A stretch of DNA of 49,161 nt from Chloroflexota bacterium (GTDB lineage Bacteria > Chloroflexota > Anaerolineae > UBA4142 > SHND01): contig JAKOPZ010000328.1 of assembly GCA_029778615.1 (NCBI GenBank), forward strand, positions 1-49,161, read 5' to 3'. Below the pieces are notes generated by a model. The model saw only the letters and a program-made list of their open reading frames with translations, was not told the origin of the DNA and made no database searches. Below, in pieces: positions 17,939-25,773 of this stretch. Both the position numbers and the translations under genes were made by a program. How positions within the stretch are numbered: position 1 is the stretch's first letter; each line of letters opens with the position of its first letter.

Positions 17939-18760
17939 AACCACATTGGAAGCGCAAGCATAAAGCACGGTCTTTATCTGAAACGGCGTGAGTTCAGGAT
18001 GTTTGCTGCGAATCAATGTCGCAATCCCCGCAATGTGCGGCGCGGCAAAACTGTTGCCCGTCGTTGTCATCATGCTTTCGTCCGCCCAAGCGACAACCAC
18101 ATCAATCCCCGGCGCACCAAATTCTACCGGCGGTTCGGGATTGTAATAGTACGTGAAGGGGTCATGCCCTTCGTGCGCGGCGACAGAAATGACGGAAGAA
18201 TAGAGTGAGGGATAACTGGGCGCGGGAATGTTGTTCACCGCAGAGACGAGCAAGATATTTTTGAAATACGCTTCGTCAGCGAGTTCGTGAAAGAGCGCAT
18301 AGTATTCTTGTTTTGAAGTGGACAGCGAAAGATTCATTACGTGCATTCCGTTCTGAATTGCCCAACGCAAGCCGCCCGCAAATTGTAACCCGCGTCCCGT
18401 CGCGTCTTTGCCCAACACGCGCACGCTGTAAATTTCGGCGTCCGGCGCGAGTTTGTGAATGATGCCCGCGCACGCGGTGCCGTGTCCAAACAAATCGCGC
18501 GGTGTTGGGTCGTCGGAAATTCGTACACCCTCTTTGCGTCGTCCATCGTACTCGACAATCACCCCCCCCTTGACGCAATCGTCCAGCCACGGATGATTGT
18601 ATTCCACTCCCGAATCAATGACCGCGACGCGCATTCCTTGCCCCGTCGCGCCACCCCATGCCCATTCGCGCGAGATAGATGCAATCGGACCGAACGCGCG
18701 CAGTTCTCGGAGTACGTCGGAAGTGAATTGGTTAGAGTAGGCGGGTCGGAGTTCTGACAT
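17918..18760 (-). CDS. Subtilisin-like serine protease (S8), compact and without a signal peptide
   Basis: 280 residues. The catalytic triad is intact: Asp49 in VAVIDSGVEYNHP, His93 in GHGTACAGI and Ser237 in GNSFAAPHIAGIA, with the oxyanion Asn in VSAVNN. There is no signal peptide and no I9 propeptide, only about 40 residues before the Asp motif, so it looks intracellular or dependent on a partner. It is the last gene of the block starting with the GAF gene, 78 bases after the nSTAND-WD40 ATPase. In known systems STAND ATPases often activate an associated protease, so it may be the effector of its neighbour; it could alternatively process the repeat polypeptide encoded upstream. Both roles are inferred. 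Confidence 0.93.
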   Translation of the reverse strand: MSELRPAYSNQFTSDVLRELRAFGPIASISREWAWGGATGQGMRVAVIDSGVEYNHPWLDDCVKGGVIVEYDGRRKEGVRISDDPTPRDLFGHGTACAGIIHKLAPDAEIYSVRVLGKDATGRGLQFAGGLRWAIQNGMHVMNLSLSTSKQEYYALFHELADEAYFKNILLVSAVNNIPAPSYPSLYSSVISVAAHEGHDPFTYYYNPEPPVEFGAPGIDVVVAWADESMMTTTGNSFAAPHIAGIATLIRSKHPELTPFQIKTVLYACASNVVGDKVTG

Positions 18761-18842
18761 TGGGGGATGAGGGGGTGACAGGGTGACAAGGTGAAGGGGT
18801 GACAGAGCGAATTGTCACCTTGTCACCTTGTCACCTTGTCAT
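18761..18842. repeat. GTGACAAG octamer array between the protease and ATPase genes
   Basis: Direct units (18771-18803) and inverted units (18813-18840) flank GCGAAT. The array supplies the TGA stop of the ATPase gene and ends at the protease start. Confidence 0.85.
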
Positions 18843-21800
18843 GGGTTTTGACATTCAATCGTTTCGTGTAAAAACGTGACGCGTTCTTCGCAGGTTAGTT
18901 CGCGCGTAATGCGCGCATCCGCAAGTTTCAACAATTCGTCGAGCGGCGCGCACGCGATACATTCGTATAAACGCGCGGTCGTGTCGCCTGTGGTCACAAT
19001 CGTTTTGCCGTCGGGACTGAACGCCGCGTCGGTCACAATATCCGAATGTCCGCGCAAAATTTCGATGAGCTTGCCCGTTGCCGTTTCCCACACGCGCGCG
19101 GTCTTGTCATTACTCGCGGTGATGATGAATCGTCCGTCAGGGCTGAACGCGGCGCGCGTAATTTCGGCGGTGTGTCCTTTGAGTTCGTGCAAGAGGTTGC
19201 CCGAATTCGCATCCCACACGCGCGCCGATTTATCCAAACTCGCCGTCAGCACAAGTTTCCCATCAGGGCTAAAAACCATATCGTATATGTGTGCTGTATG
19301 CCCGCGCAGTTCTGCAATTTTCTGTCCGGTTGCTGCATCCCATACTGTCACAATGGAATGTCCCGCCGCCAGACTCGGGGCGCTCGCCCCTGCAACAAGT
19401 CGTCCATCGGGACTGTACGTGGCGGAGTAAAAAACTTGTCCGGCGTTTCTTAAAGATTGCACCTTCTCGCCGTTGGTGGTGTCGAAAACAGCAACGTGCG
19501 TCACATTGGCAGCGGCGACAATGTGCTTGGCATCCGCACTGTACGCAATCGTATAGGGAATATAGTCATTCTGAAATTGCGACTTGCCTACTGTCGTGTT
19601 TGCAAGCAGTGTTCCGTCTGGCACACTCCAAATCCGTATCCTCTGGTCTTCGCCGCCGGTTGTGACTGTTTTGCTGTCGGGGCTAAAGACTGCGGTAACT
19701 ATGTGACCGCTGTGCCCGCGCAATTCAGCAACCAAACTGCCGTCAGATGAATTCCAAATTCTCGCAATTCCGTCGTCGCCTGCCGTGACAATATACAAAC
19801 CGTTTGGACTGTATGCAATTGAATTGATTGCGCCCGTGTGTCCGCGTAATTCGAAAAGCGTTTTCCCCGTCGCAGTTTCCCACACGCGCGGGAGGCCATC
19901 TTTGCCTGCGGTTGCAACGCGCTTGCTGTCGGGACTGAACGCGGCTTGTTTTACAAAATCGGTATGACCTTCCAACGCTTCGCCCGGGTTCACATGCCAC
20001 AAGCGCGCGGTGCTATCATCGCTTGCAGTAATAATGGATTGTCCGTCAAGACTGAAATGCGCGGTGTTGACTGCCGCATTATGTCCATTCAAATCTTGAA
20101 GGGGTTCAAGAATTGCGTCTGTAGGCGCACTGCCAAGACCCTGGTCCAGTCTGGTTCCTGGAGCAACTTCGTTTCCCTTAAATTGCCACCATCGCGCGCT
20201 ATTGTCGCCGCCTACAGATACAGCATATTTTCCATCTGCACTGAATCTCGCATCTCTAATACCTCTACGGTGTCCAGGCAGATTGGCTTTATTGAATCCT
20301 GTAAATGCATCATAAACGCGCAAAGTTCCATCATCATTCCCCGTCAAAATGTATCTGCCAGATGGGCTGTACGCAAGTGAGCGGACTCCACTCGGCGTGT
20401 CCTTCAACTCGGCGATTTTATTCCCTGTTGCGAGTGACCAAATTGTTGGAGGTGCGGCGTTTCCTCCAGAAAGCGCAATGAACTGGCTATCGGGGCTAAA
20501 TTCCAAATCATGGGGATAAAGGTCTGGAATTTGTAAAATCAGCTCCCCCGTTTCGACATCCACAATAGAGAACCCGATAGTATCCGTACCAGCGACAAGA
20601 GAGCCATCAGGGCTAAATATGGCGACATTGAGTTTGGTTTTGTAATTGAATCGTTGAATTGGGTTGCCAGCCGCAGCATCCCAGATACGCGCAGTCGCAT
20701 CATCACTTGAGGTGAGGATATGTTTTCCATCGGGACTGAAATGCACATCGTTGATTTTATTTTCATGCCCGCGTAATTCGCTCACCAATTTGCCTGATGG
20801 AATTTCCCAGACGCGCGCCACTGTGTCCTCATCTCCCGTAACCAGGTAACGCCCATCGGAGGACAAATCAATTGCCCCCGTGCCGGTTTTCGGGGAAATG
20901 CTGGAAATGATGGTTCCGGTATCAGAGTTCAAAATACGAATCGGCGCACAGGTGACTGTGAGACCCGTCGAACGGTCACAGAGCTCCCACATAATGACAT
21001 ATTTTCCATCAGGGGTGATAAGCGCATCCAAGATGGGCGCGCCTCCTCCCTTGACTGTCCAACGATATGGATTAAGCAGCACCGTTCTCAACGCATCTTC
21101 CGCTTGTGTTGTCTGTGCGGTGTTCATCGCTTCGCGCGCGATGAGTAAGGCGCGTTCTGGGTCGGATTCAAGTTGTCCGAGCGACAGCGCGGCGAGTTCG
21201 CCGGAACGCGCGATTTTTTGTTGATTCACCGCGTCCGCTTTTGCCGCTTCCGCGTTCTTTTTTTCTTGCTCCGCCAATTCTTTTTGCGCGTTCGCGTCCG
21301 CTTGCGCTTTTTGCGCCGCGTCGCGTTGATTCAATGCTTCTGCTTTTTGTTGTTCGGCAAATGCCGACGCGCGTTCCGCCTCTTGCCGCTGTGTCAATGC
21401 AAACACCGCGAGCGCAATCACTCCGAGCAATAACAAACTCAAACCCACCAAACCAAAACGCAAACGTCGCACGCGGTTTTTTTCCGCAGCCAATTTTTTT
21501 TCGCTCTCGATTTTTTCTTGCTGCTGTGTAAAACGCGTGCGCCAATTTAAAATCGGCGCGCCCAACACATCATGGAAAATTTCGTAACGCGGTTCCGTCG
21601 GCTGATCCAACGGCGGCGCGACAGGACGCAAGATGCGGACATCCCCACTCGATAATTTTTCCAACGTCGCGGCAATTTCGTTTTGCGGCGCGTGCGCGTA
21701 ATTGGCGAGGTCGTGCGCCGTGTGCGCGATTTTTGTCCCCGACGGTGTGACAAGAAAATTGAAAATGTTCGCGGCGACGTGCTGTTCGTTTTCGGGCAGC

Positions 21801-22813
21801 GCACCCATCGTCGTATCCAAATGCGTCCGCACAATTTTTTCTGCGCCGCCCAAACGTTCAAGCGTTTCCAAGCGCAGCGTGTGCGAATCCGCGCGCATGG
21901 TTTCATCCCACAGACGCGTCATCACCAATTGCAAATACGGCGTTTCAATTTCATCGCCGCCCGCGCGTTCCACCGCGCCGCGTCCACTTTCACCAACAAT
22001 CACTTGTCCCGTGCGCGTTTGCTCCAACACCGCGTCCACGAGCGCGGGCTCGATTTCCACGCGACTGCCGTTCGCATAAAGCCGATTGTATTCGTCCAAC
22101 GGTTTCACAATCGCCTCGCGCGCCGCGTCGCGGTCGAGGTGTGCCATCCGCAAATAATTGTCAAATAAATTTGGAATGCGTCCTTTGAAACGGTCTAGTT
22201 TCGCCAAGGCATCTTCGCGAATTGCCAATAAAAAATTGACGCGCAAATCGTCGCGATTGAGCACACGCGCAAACTCGTCGGCAAACGAATGTTTGCCCGC
22301 AGACGAACCTGCGCCGCCGTCGTCGGGATGATACAAAAAATATTCTTCGAATTGGTCGAGGATGATATAGAGGTCGCCGCCGACGCGTTGGGCGTTGGTG
22401 TTCAGTGAGTCTGCGAGTGAAGGATGATGGGGTGATGGGGTGAGGGGGTGAACGGGTGCCGTAGAGACGTTTCGGTGAAACGTCTCCTCTCCTGATAACA
22501 ACGTTCGCGCAATTTCATCCTCCACGCGCGCGATGAGAGCTTGCACGGGGTCGTCGCGCCAACTGGAAAAAACGACGACGCCAAATTCGGGCGTGCCGCG
22601 TTCATTCAAATTACGCTGCGCGTCTTGACGCAGTTGATGCGCGATGCCCGCGCGCAACACAGAACTTTTTCCCACACCACTCGCGCCGTACAACAACGTG
22701 AGCCGCGAAACGTTCATGTTCGCAATGATGATGTCTTGCTCCGCCGCGCGTCCGAAAAAGAACGGGGCGTCAGATTCGGCGTAGGGCATGAGACCTTTGT
22801 AGGGAGAGTGCAT
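18839..22813 (-). CDS. nSTAND1 ATPase with transmembrane segment, coiled coil and about 16 WD40 repeats
   Basis: 1324 residues from ATG at 22813 (AGGAG upstream). The N-terminal SPYKGLMPYAESDAPFFFGR leads to Walker A YGASGVGKS (42-50) and a Walker B-like region LYIILDQFEEYF (148-159), the nSTAND1 arrangement. A single hydrophobic helix (about 455-480) is followed by an Ala/Glu/Lys-rich coiled coil (about 485-560). About 16 WD40 units (FSPDGK...ARVWD type) then form probably two propellers. STAND ATPases are signal sensors that oligomerise on ligand binding, and the WD40 part is the likely sensor. Residues about 107-131 are encoded by inserted repeat DNA between Walker A and Walker B. The protease downstream is a likely partner. 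Confidence 0.93.
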   Translation of the reverse strand: MHSPYKGLMPYAESDAPFFFGRAAEQDIIIANMNVSRLTLLYGASGVGKSSVLRAGIAHQLRQDAQRNLNERGTPEFGVVVFSSWRDDPVQALIARVEDEIARTLLSGEETFHRNVSTAPVHPLTPSPHHPSLADSLNTNAQRVGGDLYIILDQFEEYFLYHPDDGGAGSSAGKHSFADEFARVLNRDDLRVNFLLAIREDALAKLDRFKGRIPNLFDNYLRMAHLDRDAAREAIVKPLDEYNRLYANGSRVEIEPALVDAVLEQTRTGQVIVGESGRGAVERAGGDEIETPYLQLVMTRLWDETMRADSHTLRLETLERLGGAEKIVRTHLDTTMGALPENEQHVAANIFNFLVTPSGTKIAHTAHDLANYAHAPQNEIAATLEKLSSGDVRILRPVAPPLDQPTEPRYEIFHDVLGAPILNWRTRFTQQQEKIESEKKLAAEKNRVRRLRFGLVGLSLLLLGVIALAVFALTQRQEAERASAFAEQQKAEALNQRDAAQKAQADANAQKELAEQEKKNAEAAKADAVNQQKIARSGELAALSLGQLESDPERALLIAREAMNTAQTTQAEDALRTVLLNPYRWTVKGGGAPILDALITPDGKYVIMWELCDRSTGLTVTCAPIRILNSDTGTIISSISPKTGTGAIDLSSDGRYLVTGDEDTVARVWEIPSGKLVSELRGHENKINDVHFSPDGKHILTSSDDATARIWDAAAGNPIQRFNYKTKLNVAIFSPDGSLVAGTDTIGFSIVDVETGELILQIPDLYPHDLEFSPDSQFIALSGGNAAPPTIWSLATGNKIAELKDTPSGVRSLAYSPSGRYILTGNDDGTLRVYDAFTGFNKANLPGHRRGIRDARFSADGKYAVSVGGDNSARWWQFKGNEVAPGTRLDQGLGSAPTDAILEPLQDLNGHNAAVNTAHFSLDGQSIITASDDSTARLWHVNPGEALEGHTDFVKQAAFSPDSKRVATAGKDGLPRVWETATGKTLFELRGHTGAINSIAYSPNGLYIVTAGDDGIARIWNSSDGSLVAELRGHSGHIVTAVFSPDSKTVTTGGEDQRIRIWSVPDGTLLANTTVGKSQFQNDYIPYTIAYSADAKHIVAAANVTHVAVFDTTNGEKVQSLRNAGQVFYSATYSPDGRLVAGASAPSLAAGHSIVTVWDAATGQKIAELRGHTAHIYDMVFSPDGKLVLTASLDKSARVWDANSGNLLHELKGHTAEITRAAFSPDGRFIITASNDKTARVWETATGKLIEILRGHSDIVTDAAFSPDGKTIVTTGDTTARLYECIACAPLDELLKLADARITRELTCEERVTFLHETIECQNP
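22421..22486. repeat. Repeat insertion inside the ATPase coding region (octamer tract plus palindrome)
   Basis: A GATGGGGT/GAGGGGGT octamer tract (22421-22455) adjoins a perfect palindrome GAGACGTTTC-GGT-GAAACGTCTC (22464-22486). Both are read in frame as a Pro/His-rich loop in the ATPase domain. The palindrome resembles small dispersed repeats I recall from cyanobacterial genomes. Confidence 0.8.
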
Positions 22814-22823
22814 GTTTGAACTC

Positions 22824-22880
22824 CTGACAGGGTAACAAGGGACAAGGGACAAGGTGACAGGGTGACAAGGTGATTGTGAT
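22824..22880. repeat. GTGACAAG octamer array between ATPase and four-helix genes
   Basis: Degenerate to exact units (GGTAACAAG, GGACAAGG, GGTGACAGG, GGTGACAAG) run in one orientation between the ATPase start and the four-helix-bundle stop codon. Confidence 0.8.
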
Positions 22881-22883
22881 TGA

Positions 22884-23273
22884 TTATGTTTTGCGTTTGG
22901 TGATGACCCACGTTTCGGGATGATTAATCATGCCAACGAGAGTGCCGATGATTTCGTTATACTTTTGATACAAGGTGCGCGCGAGCTCGCGGTCGAGATA
23001 TTCACATTCAACACAAAATTCCAACCACACTTGCGTTTCCGCTGCTTCTGCTTCGGCATCCGATAATTTGCTAATGAAATGGGCAACATAACGTCTCTTG
23101 CGCCACGCCTCTGCTAAATTCGCGCAAACCGAACGCGAGGAACGACGAATTTGGTCGGTCAAAGAATATGTTTCAGTTTTAGGAAAACTTTTGGACAAGC
23201 GAAAAATCTCCATCGAAGCATCGAACGATTTTTTGTACACTTCCAAGTCCCGATGAGTCACGATATTGCCCAT
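22884..23273 (-). CDS. Four-helix-bundle protein (23S rRNA intervening-sequence protein / Avd-like family)
   Basis: 129 residues. HRDLEVYKKSFDASMEIFRLSKSFPKTETYSLTDQIRRSSRSVCANLAEAW is the diagnostic N-terminal half of the four-helix-bundle family, which includes proteins encoded in 23S rRNA intervening sequences and, more distantly, the Avd accessory protein of diversity-generating retroelements. Many members have unknown roles, probably in nucleic-acid binding. The start has GAGAGGA upstream. No reverse transcriptase or template repeat is nearby, so a retroelement role is not supported. Its place between the cyclase-SIR2 and ATPase genes may be functional or accidental. Confidence 0.88.
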   Translation of the reverse strand: MGNIVTHRDLEVYKKSFDASMEIFRLSKSFPKTETYSLTDQIRRSSRSVCANLAEAWRKRRYVAHFISKLSDAEAEAAETQVWLEFCVECEYLDRELARTLYQKYNEIIGTLVGMINHPETWVITKRKT

Positions 23274-23337
23274 TGAATTTTCCTCTCTTGTGTCACGTAC
23301 CGTCGCATTAGAGAATGCTCCTTACGCGTTACGAAAT

Positions 23338-23389
23338 GTCACCCTGTCACCCTGTCACCCTGTCACCCCATCACCCCCTCACCCTCTCC
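23338..23389. repeat. CCTGTCAC octamer array overlapping the end of the cyclase-SIR2 gene
   Basis: At least four exact CCTGTCAC units, decaying to CCCATCAC and CCCCTCAC, run into the coding end, where they encode the last residues (VRG) and the TGA stop of the cyclase-SIR2 gene. Confidence 0.85.
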
Positions 23390-24855
23390 TCCAACATCCC
23401 CACATACTCTTCCAACTTTACATTCAGACTTTCCACATCGCGCTTGCGCCAAAATTCTTGTTCCAATACATCTGGTTTCGCGCCGACCGCCCACGACTTG
23501 TACGTCAAACGCTGCTGCCCCCACAAACGATGCAAAATCACGCGCAAATACCAATCCCGTAACGAATACCCCAAAAACAAAAAATGACTCTTGCGTAATT
23601 TTGCCGCCAGCGTCACGGGAATCAAACTCGAAATATCGCCGCGCGCGAGATAATCAATGTAATGGTCTTCGGTAATCACAAAACTGTCCCACTCGGAACT
23701 CTCGCGGTCCACTGCGCCGTGCAATTTCAAAATGATGCAGCGCGGGTCGGCGGCGAGACCGCGATATTCGTTCGGGCGTTCAATCAACGTCGCGTTCCCA
23801 TCGGGCGTGCGATGCAAAAATTTTCCGCGCGCTTCGCCTTCGGCAACATACGTGACCAAATCAAATTCTTCATTCGCCGCGCGAAACGCGCGTTCGAGTG
23901 CGTCGTCGTAATTGGTTGTGACAAATAAAAGCGCGCGCGGTGAGAAATTTTTCGCGCGCAAGAGCGCGGGGAGCTGCGCGAGGAATTGGTGCAGCGCGGT
24001 CGGCGCGTAGTCGGCGTCGAGGAGTGCGTGCATTTCGTCGTACAACGGACCCGTTCCCGTCACGAGCGAAACGTACTGCGAAACATGCACGAGGTCACGC
24101 GGCGCGTTCGGGGGATAATTGAAATTTTGCGCGAGATGTTCCGCGAGTTCCGCGCCATGCGGCAAAACTTCGGCGTGATGATTTTCCCAAATCGCGCCCG
24201 ACAGCCGTCCAAACAAATTGACGCCTTCGCCTAAAAAAATGACGAGCCGATTTTCGCTCAACGCTTTCACCACCGCGTCGAGATGCGCGTCGAGCGCATC
24301 CAAGCCTTTGAGCGGCGGAAAATCCGATTTCAAATCGAGCGCGACAATTTGAAAAACATGTTCGGGCTTTTTCAAATCTTTCAGGCGAATCGCGCCGAGG
24401 TCGCGCAAACTCACCCCATTCGGCAAATCATTTTGTGCCGCATCAAACGTTTCTTGCGTGAGAATAATTTGCCCGCCGTATCCCGCCGCGCCCACGCGCG
24501 CTGCGCGATGTACGTCCACGCCAACGTAACGTTCATTGCTGACGACCGGCGCGCCGGTGTGCAAACCCATTCGCACGCGCACTTGAACATTTTGCGCCCA
24601 CGCGTGATTGAGAAGCGCGCGTTGTGCGTCCACTGCCGCCGTGAGCGCATCGGGCGCATTCGCAAAAGCATAAAAAAACGAATCGCCCTGATTGTCCACC
24701 TCAACGCCGTTGCGCGCCGCGAACGCGGAACGAAGCAATTGCTTTTGGTCATTCAACACCAACGCATATTCCGCGCCGAGTTGATGTAACAATTGCGTCG
24801 AACCTTCAATGTCGGTAAAGAGAAAGGTGACAGTGCCGGTTGGAAGTGTAGGCAT
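23371..24855 (-). CDS. Class III nucleotidyl cyclase fused to a SIR2-like domain
   Basis: 494 residues from ATG at 24855. Residues about 7-172 are a class III cyclase: metal Asp15 in FLFTDIEGST, Asp58 in QGDSFFYAF, and the transition-state Arg120 in VDVHRAARV, where the usual Asn is His116. Residues about 200-490 are SIR2-like: GEGVN (209-213) in the glycine-loop position, TTNYDD (313-318), KLHG with catalytic-type His379, and FLGYSLRDW (427-435). SIR2-like domains of this branch are often NAD-consuming defence effectors; cyclases make cyclic nucleotides. The fusion could couple a second messenger to NAD cleavage. Whether both halves are active is unknown. It sits between the GAF and four-helix genes. 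Confidence 0.9.
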   Translation of the reverse strand: MPTLPTGTVTFLFTDIEGSTQLLHQLGAEYALVLNDQKQLLRSAFAARNGVEVDNQGDSFFYAFANAPDALTAAVDAQRALLNHAWAQNVQVRVRMGLHTGAPVVSNERYVGVDVHRAARVGAAGYGGQIILTQETFDAAQNDLPNGVSLRDLGAIRLKDLKKPEHVFQIVALDLKSDFPPLKGLDALDAHLDAVVKALSENRLVIFLGEGVNLFGRLSGAIWENHHAEVLPHGAELAEHLAQNFNYPPNAPRDLVHVSQYVSLVTGTGPLYDEMHALLDADYAPTALHQFLAQLPALLRAKNFSPRALLFVTTNYDDALERAFRAANEEFDLVTYVAEGEARGKFLHRTPDGNATLIERPNEYRGLAADPRCIILKLHGAVDRESSEWDSFVITEDHYIDYLARGDISSLIPVTLAAKLRKSHFLFLGYSLRDWYLRVILHRLWGQQRLTYKSWAVGAKPDVLEQEFWRKRDVESLNVKLEEYVGMLEERVRG

Positions 24856-24875
24856 AATGCGTGCCGGAATGGCAG

Positions 24876-24927
24876 GGTGACAAGGTGACAGGGTGACGGT
24901 CACCTTGTCACCTTGTCACCTGTCACC
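24876..24927. repeat. GTGACAAG octamer hairpin between GAF and cyclase genes
   Basis: Units at 24876-24897 and their near-perfect complement at 24899-24920 are one base apart. The inverted half supplies the last residues (GDR) and TGA stop of the GAF gene. Confidence 0.85.
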
Positions 24928-25668
24928 ACTATATTCCCCAAACGCTTGCAAAATTTTCAAACACAACGCGCGTTCGCGTTCGCCGAGCGATGCGATTTCT
25001 TGAAACACGCGCGCAATTTCCATCACGTCGTCATGACGCAGTGCGTCATTGTGTTCCATCGCGCGTTGTATGTCCACTGCGGCTTCGGGGGAAACGAGCG
25101 CGCGTAAATTTTCAACAAGCGCGTGATTTAACTCGTCGAGATGTTCGGATTGATGAATCGCAATCGCCGCCTGACGCGCAAACATGCCGAGCAGTTCCAT
25201 GTCCTGCATTCCGAACGACGGCGCGCTGATTTTGTCCAACACTTCCATTACGCCGATGACGCGGTCATCCACAATCAATGGCATGGCGAGAATGGACTTG
25301 GGAACGTATCCGGTTTTTTCTGCCGTGTCGCGCGCAAAACGTTTGTCACTCTGAACGTTGGAAACCGCGATTGGTTGTCCCGTGTTGGCGACGTAACCGG
25401 CAACGCCTTGGTCGAGCCCGATGCGCATGCCAACCACAGTTTCGCTACCGACACCATACGCAACGCGAAAGACGAGTTGCCCCGCGCGTTCATCCACGAG
25501 CGCGATAGAAGAAGCCGCTGCGCCGAAAATGCGCGCGGCGGCTTCGACAATGGTTTGCAAGAGTTCGTCGTTGGATGAAGGCAAGAGCGCGCGTCCGGTG
25601 GCTTGAATGGCGAGGAGCCATTGTTGCAATTGCGCGGCGAGAGGATTGGAAGAAGTTGTATTGTCCAT
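24916..25668 (-). CDS. GAF domain sensor protein
   Basis: 250 residues. A GAF domain spans about 30-178: LQTIVEAAARIFGAAASSIALVD, GLDQGVAGYVANTGQPIAVSNV and MPLIVDDRVIGVMEVLDK, followed by an F...D...LL end that resembles the NKFDE-type element of cyclic-nucleotide GAF domains. The C-terminal 70 residues are helical with no output domain recognised. It is probably a small-molecule sensor working in trans on the cyclase-SIR2 protein encoded 60 bases downstream. A terminator separates it from the repeat-polypeptide gene upstream, so it needs its own promoter, which I could not identify. Confidence 0.88.
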   Translation of the reverse strand: MDNTTSSNPLAAQLQQWLLAIQATGRALLPSSNDELLQTIVEAAARIFGAAASSIALVDERAGQLVFRVAYGVGSETVVGMRIGLDQGVAGYVANTGQPIAVSNVQSDKRFARDTAEKTGYVPKSILAMPLIVDDRVIGVMEVLDKISAPSFGMQDMELLGMFARQAAIAIHQSEHLDELNHALVENLRALVSPEAAVDIQRAMEHNDALRHDDVMEIARVFQEIASLGERERALCLKILQAFGEYSGDR

Positions 25669-25683
25669 GAGGGATAATGGTTA

Positions 25684-25727
25684 GAAAAACGCACAGGTGG
25701 GAGCGATGACGGTTCGCTGCCCACCTG
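25684..25727 (-). terminator. Intrinsic terminator after the repeat-polypeptide gene
   Basis: On the minus strand CAGGTGGG and CCCACCTG pair, extended by AGCGA/TCGCT across one bulged base (25694-25727), and are followed by GTTTTT (25685-25690). It separates the peptide gene from the GAF cluster. Confidence 0.75.
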
Positions 25728-25773
25728 ACGAGGAGAAGAAGGAGTTTGCAGTTGAAATTTAGCAGAGCGACGA

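Noticed and set aside
22884-23273. Diversity-generating retroelement, suggested by the Avd-like four-helix protein
   Set aside because: No reverse transcriptase and no template/variable repeat pair with A-specific changes is present. The protein belongs to the wider four-helix-bundle family.
17894-24927. GTGACAAG arrays as CRP binding sites
   Set aside because: They contain the TGACA half-site but as 8-bp direct repeats, or as hairpins in the wrong orientation, not as TGTCA-N6-TGACA at promoter distance. Kept only as a speculation inside the octamer finding.
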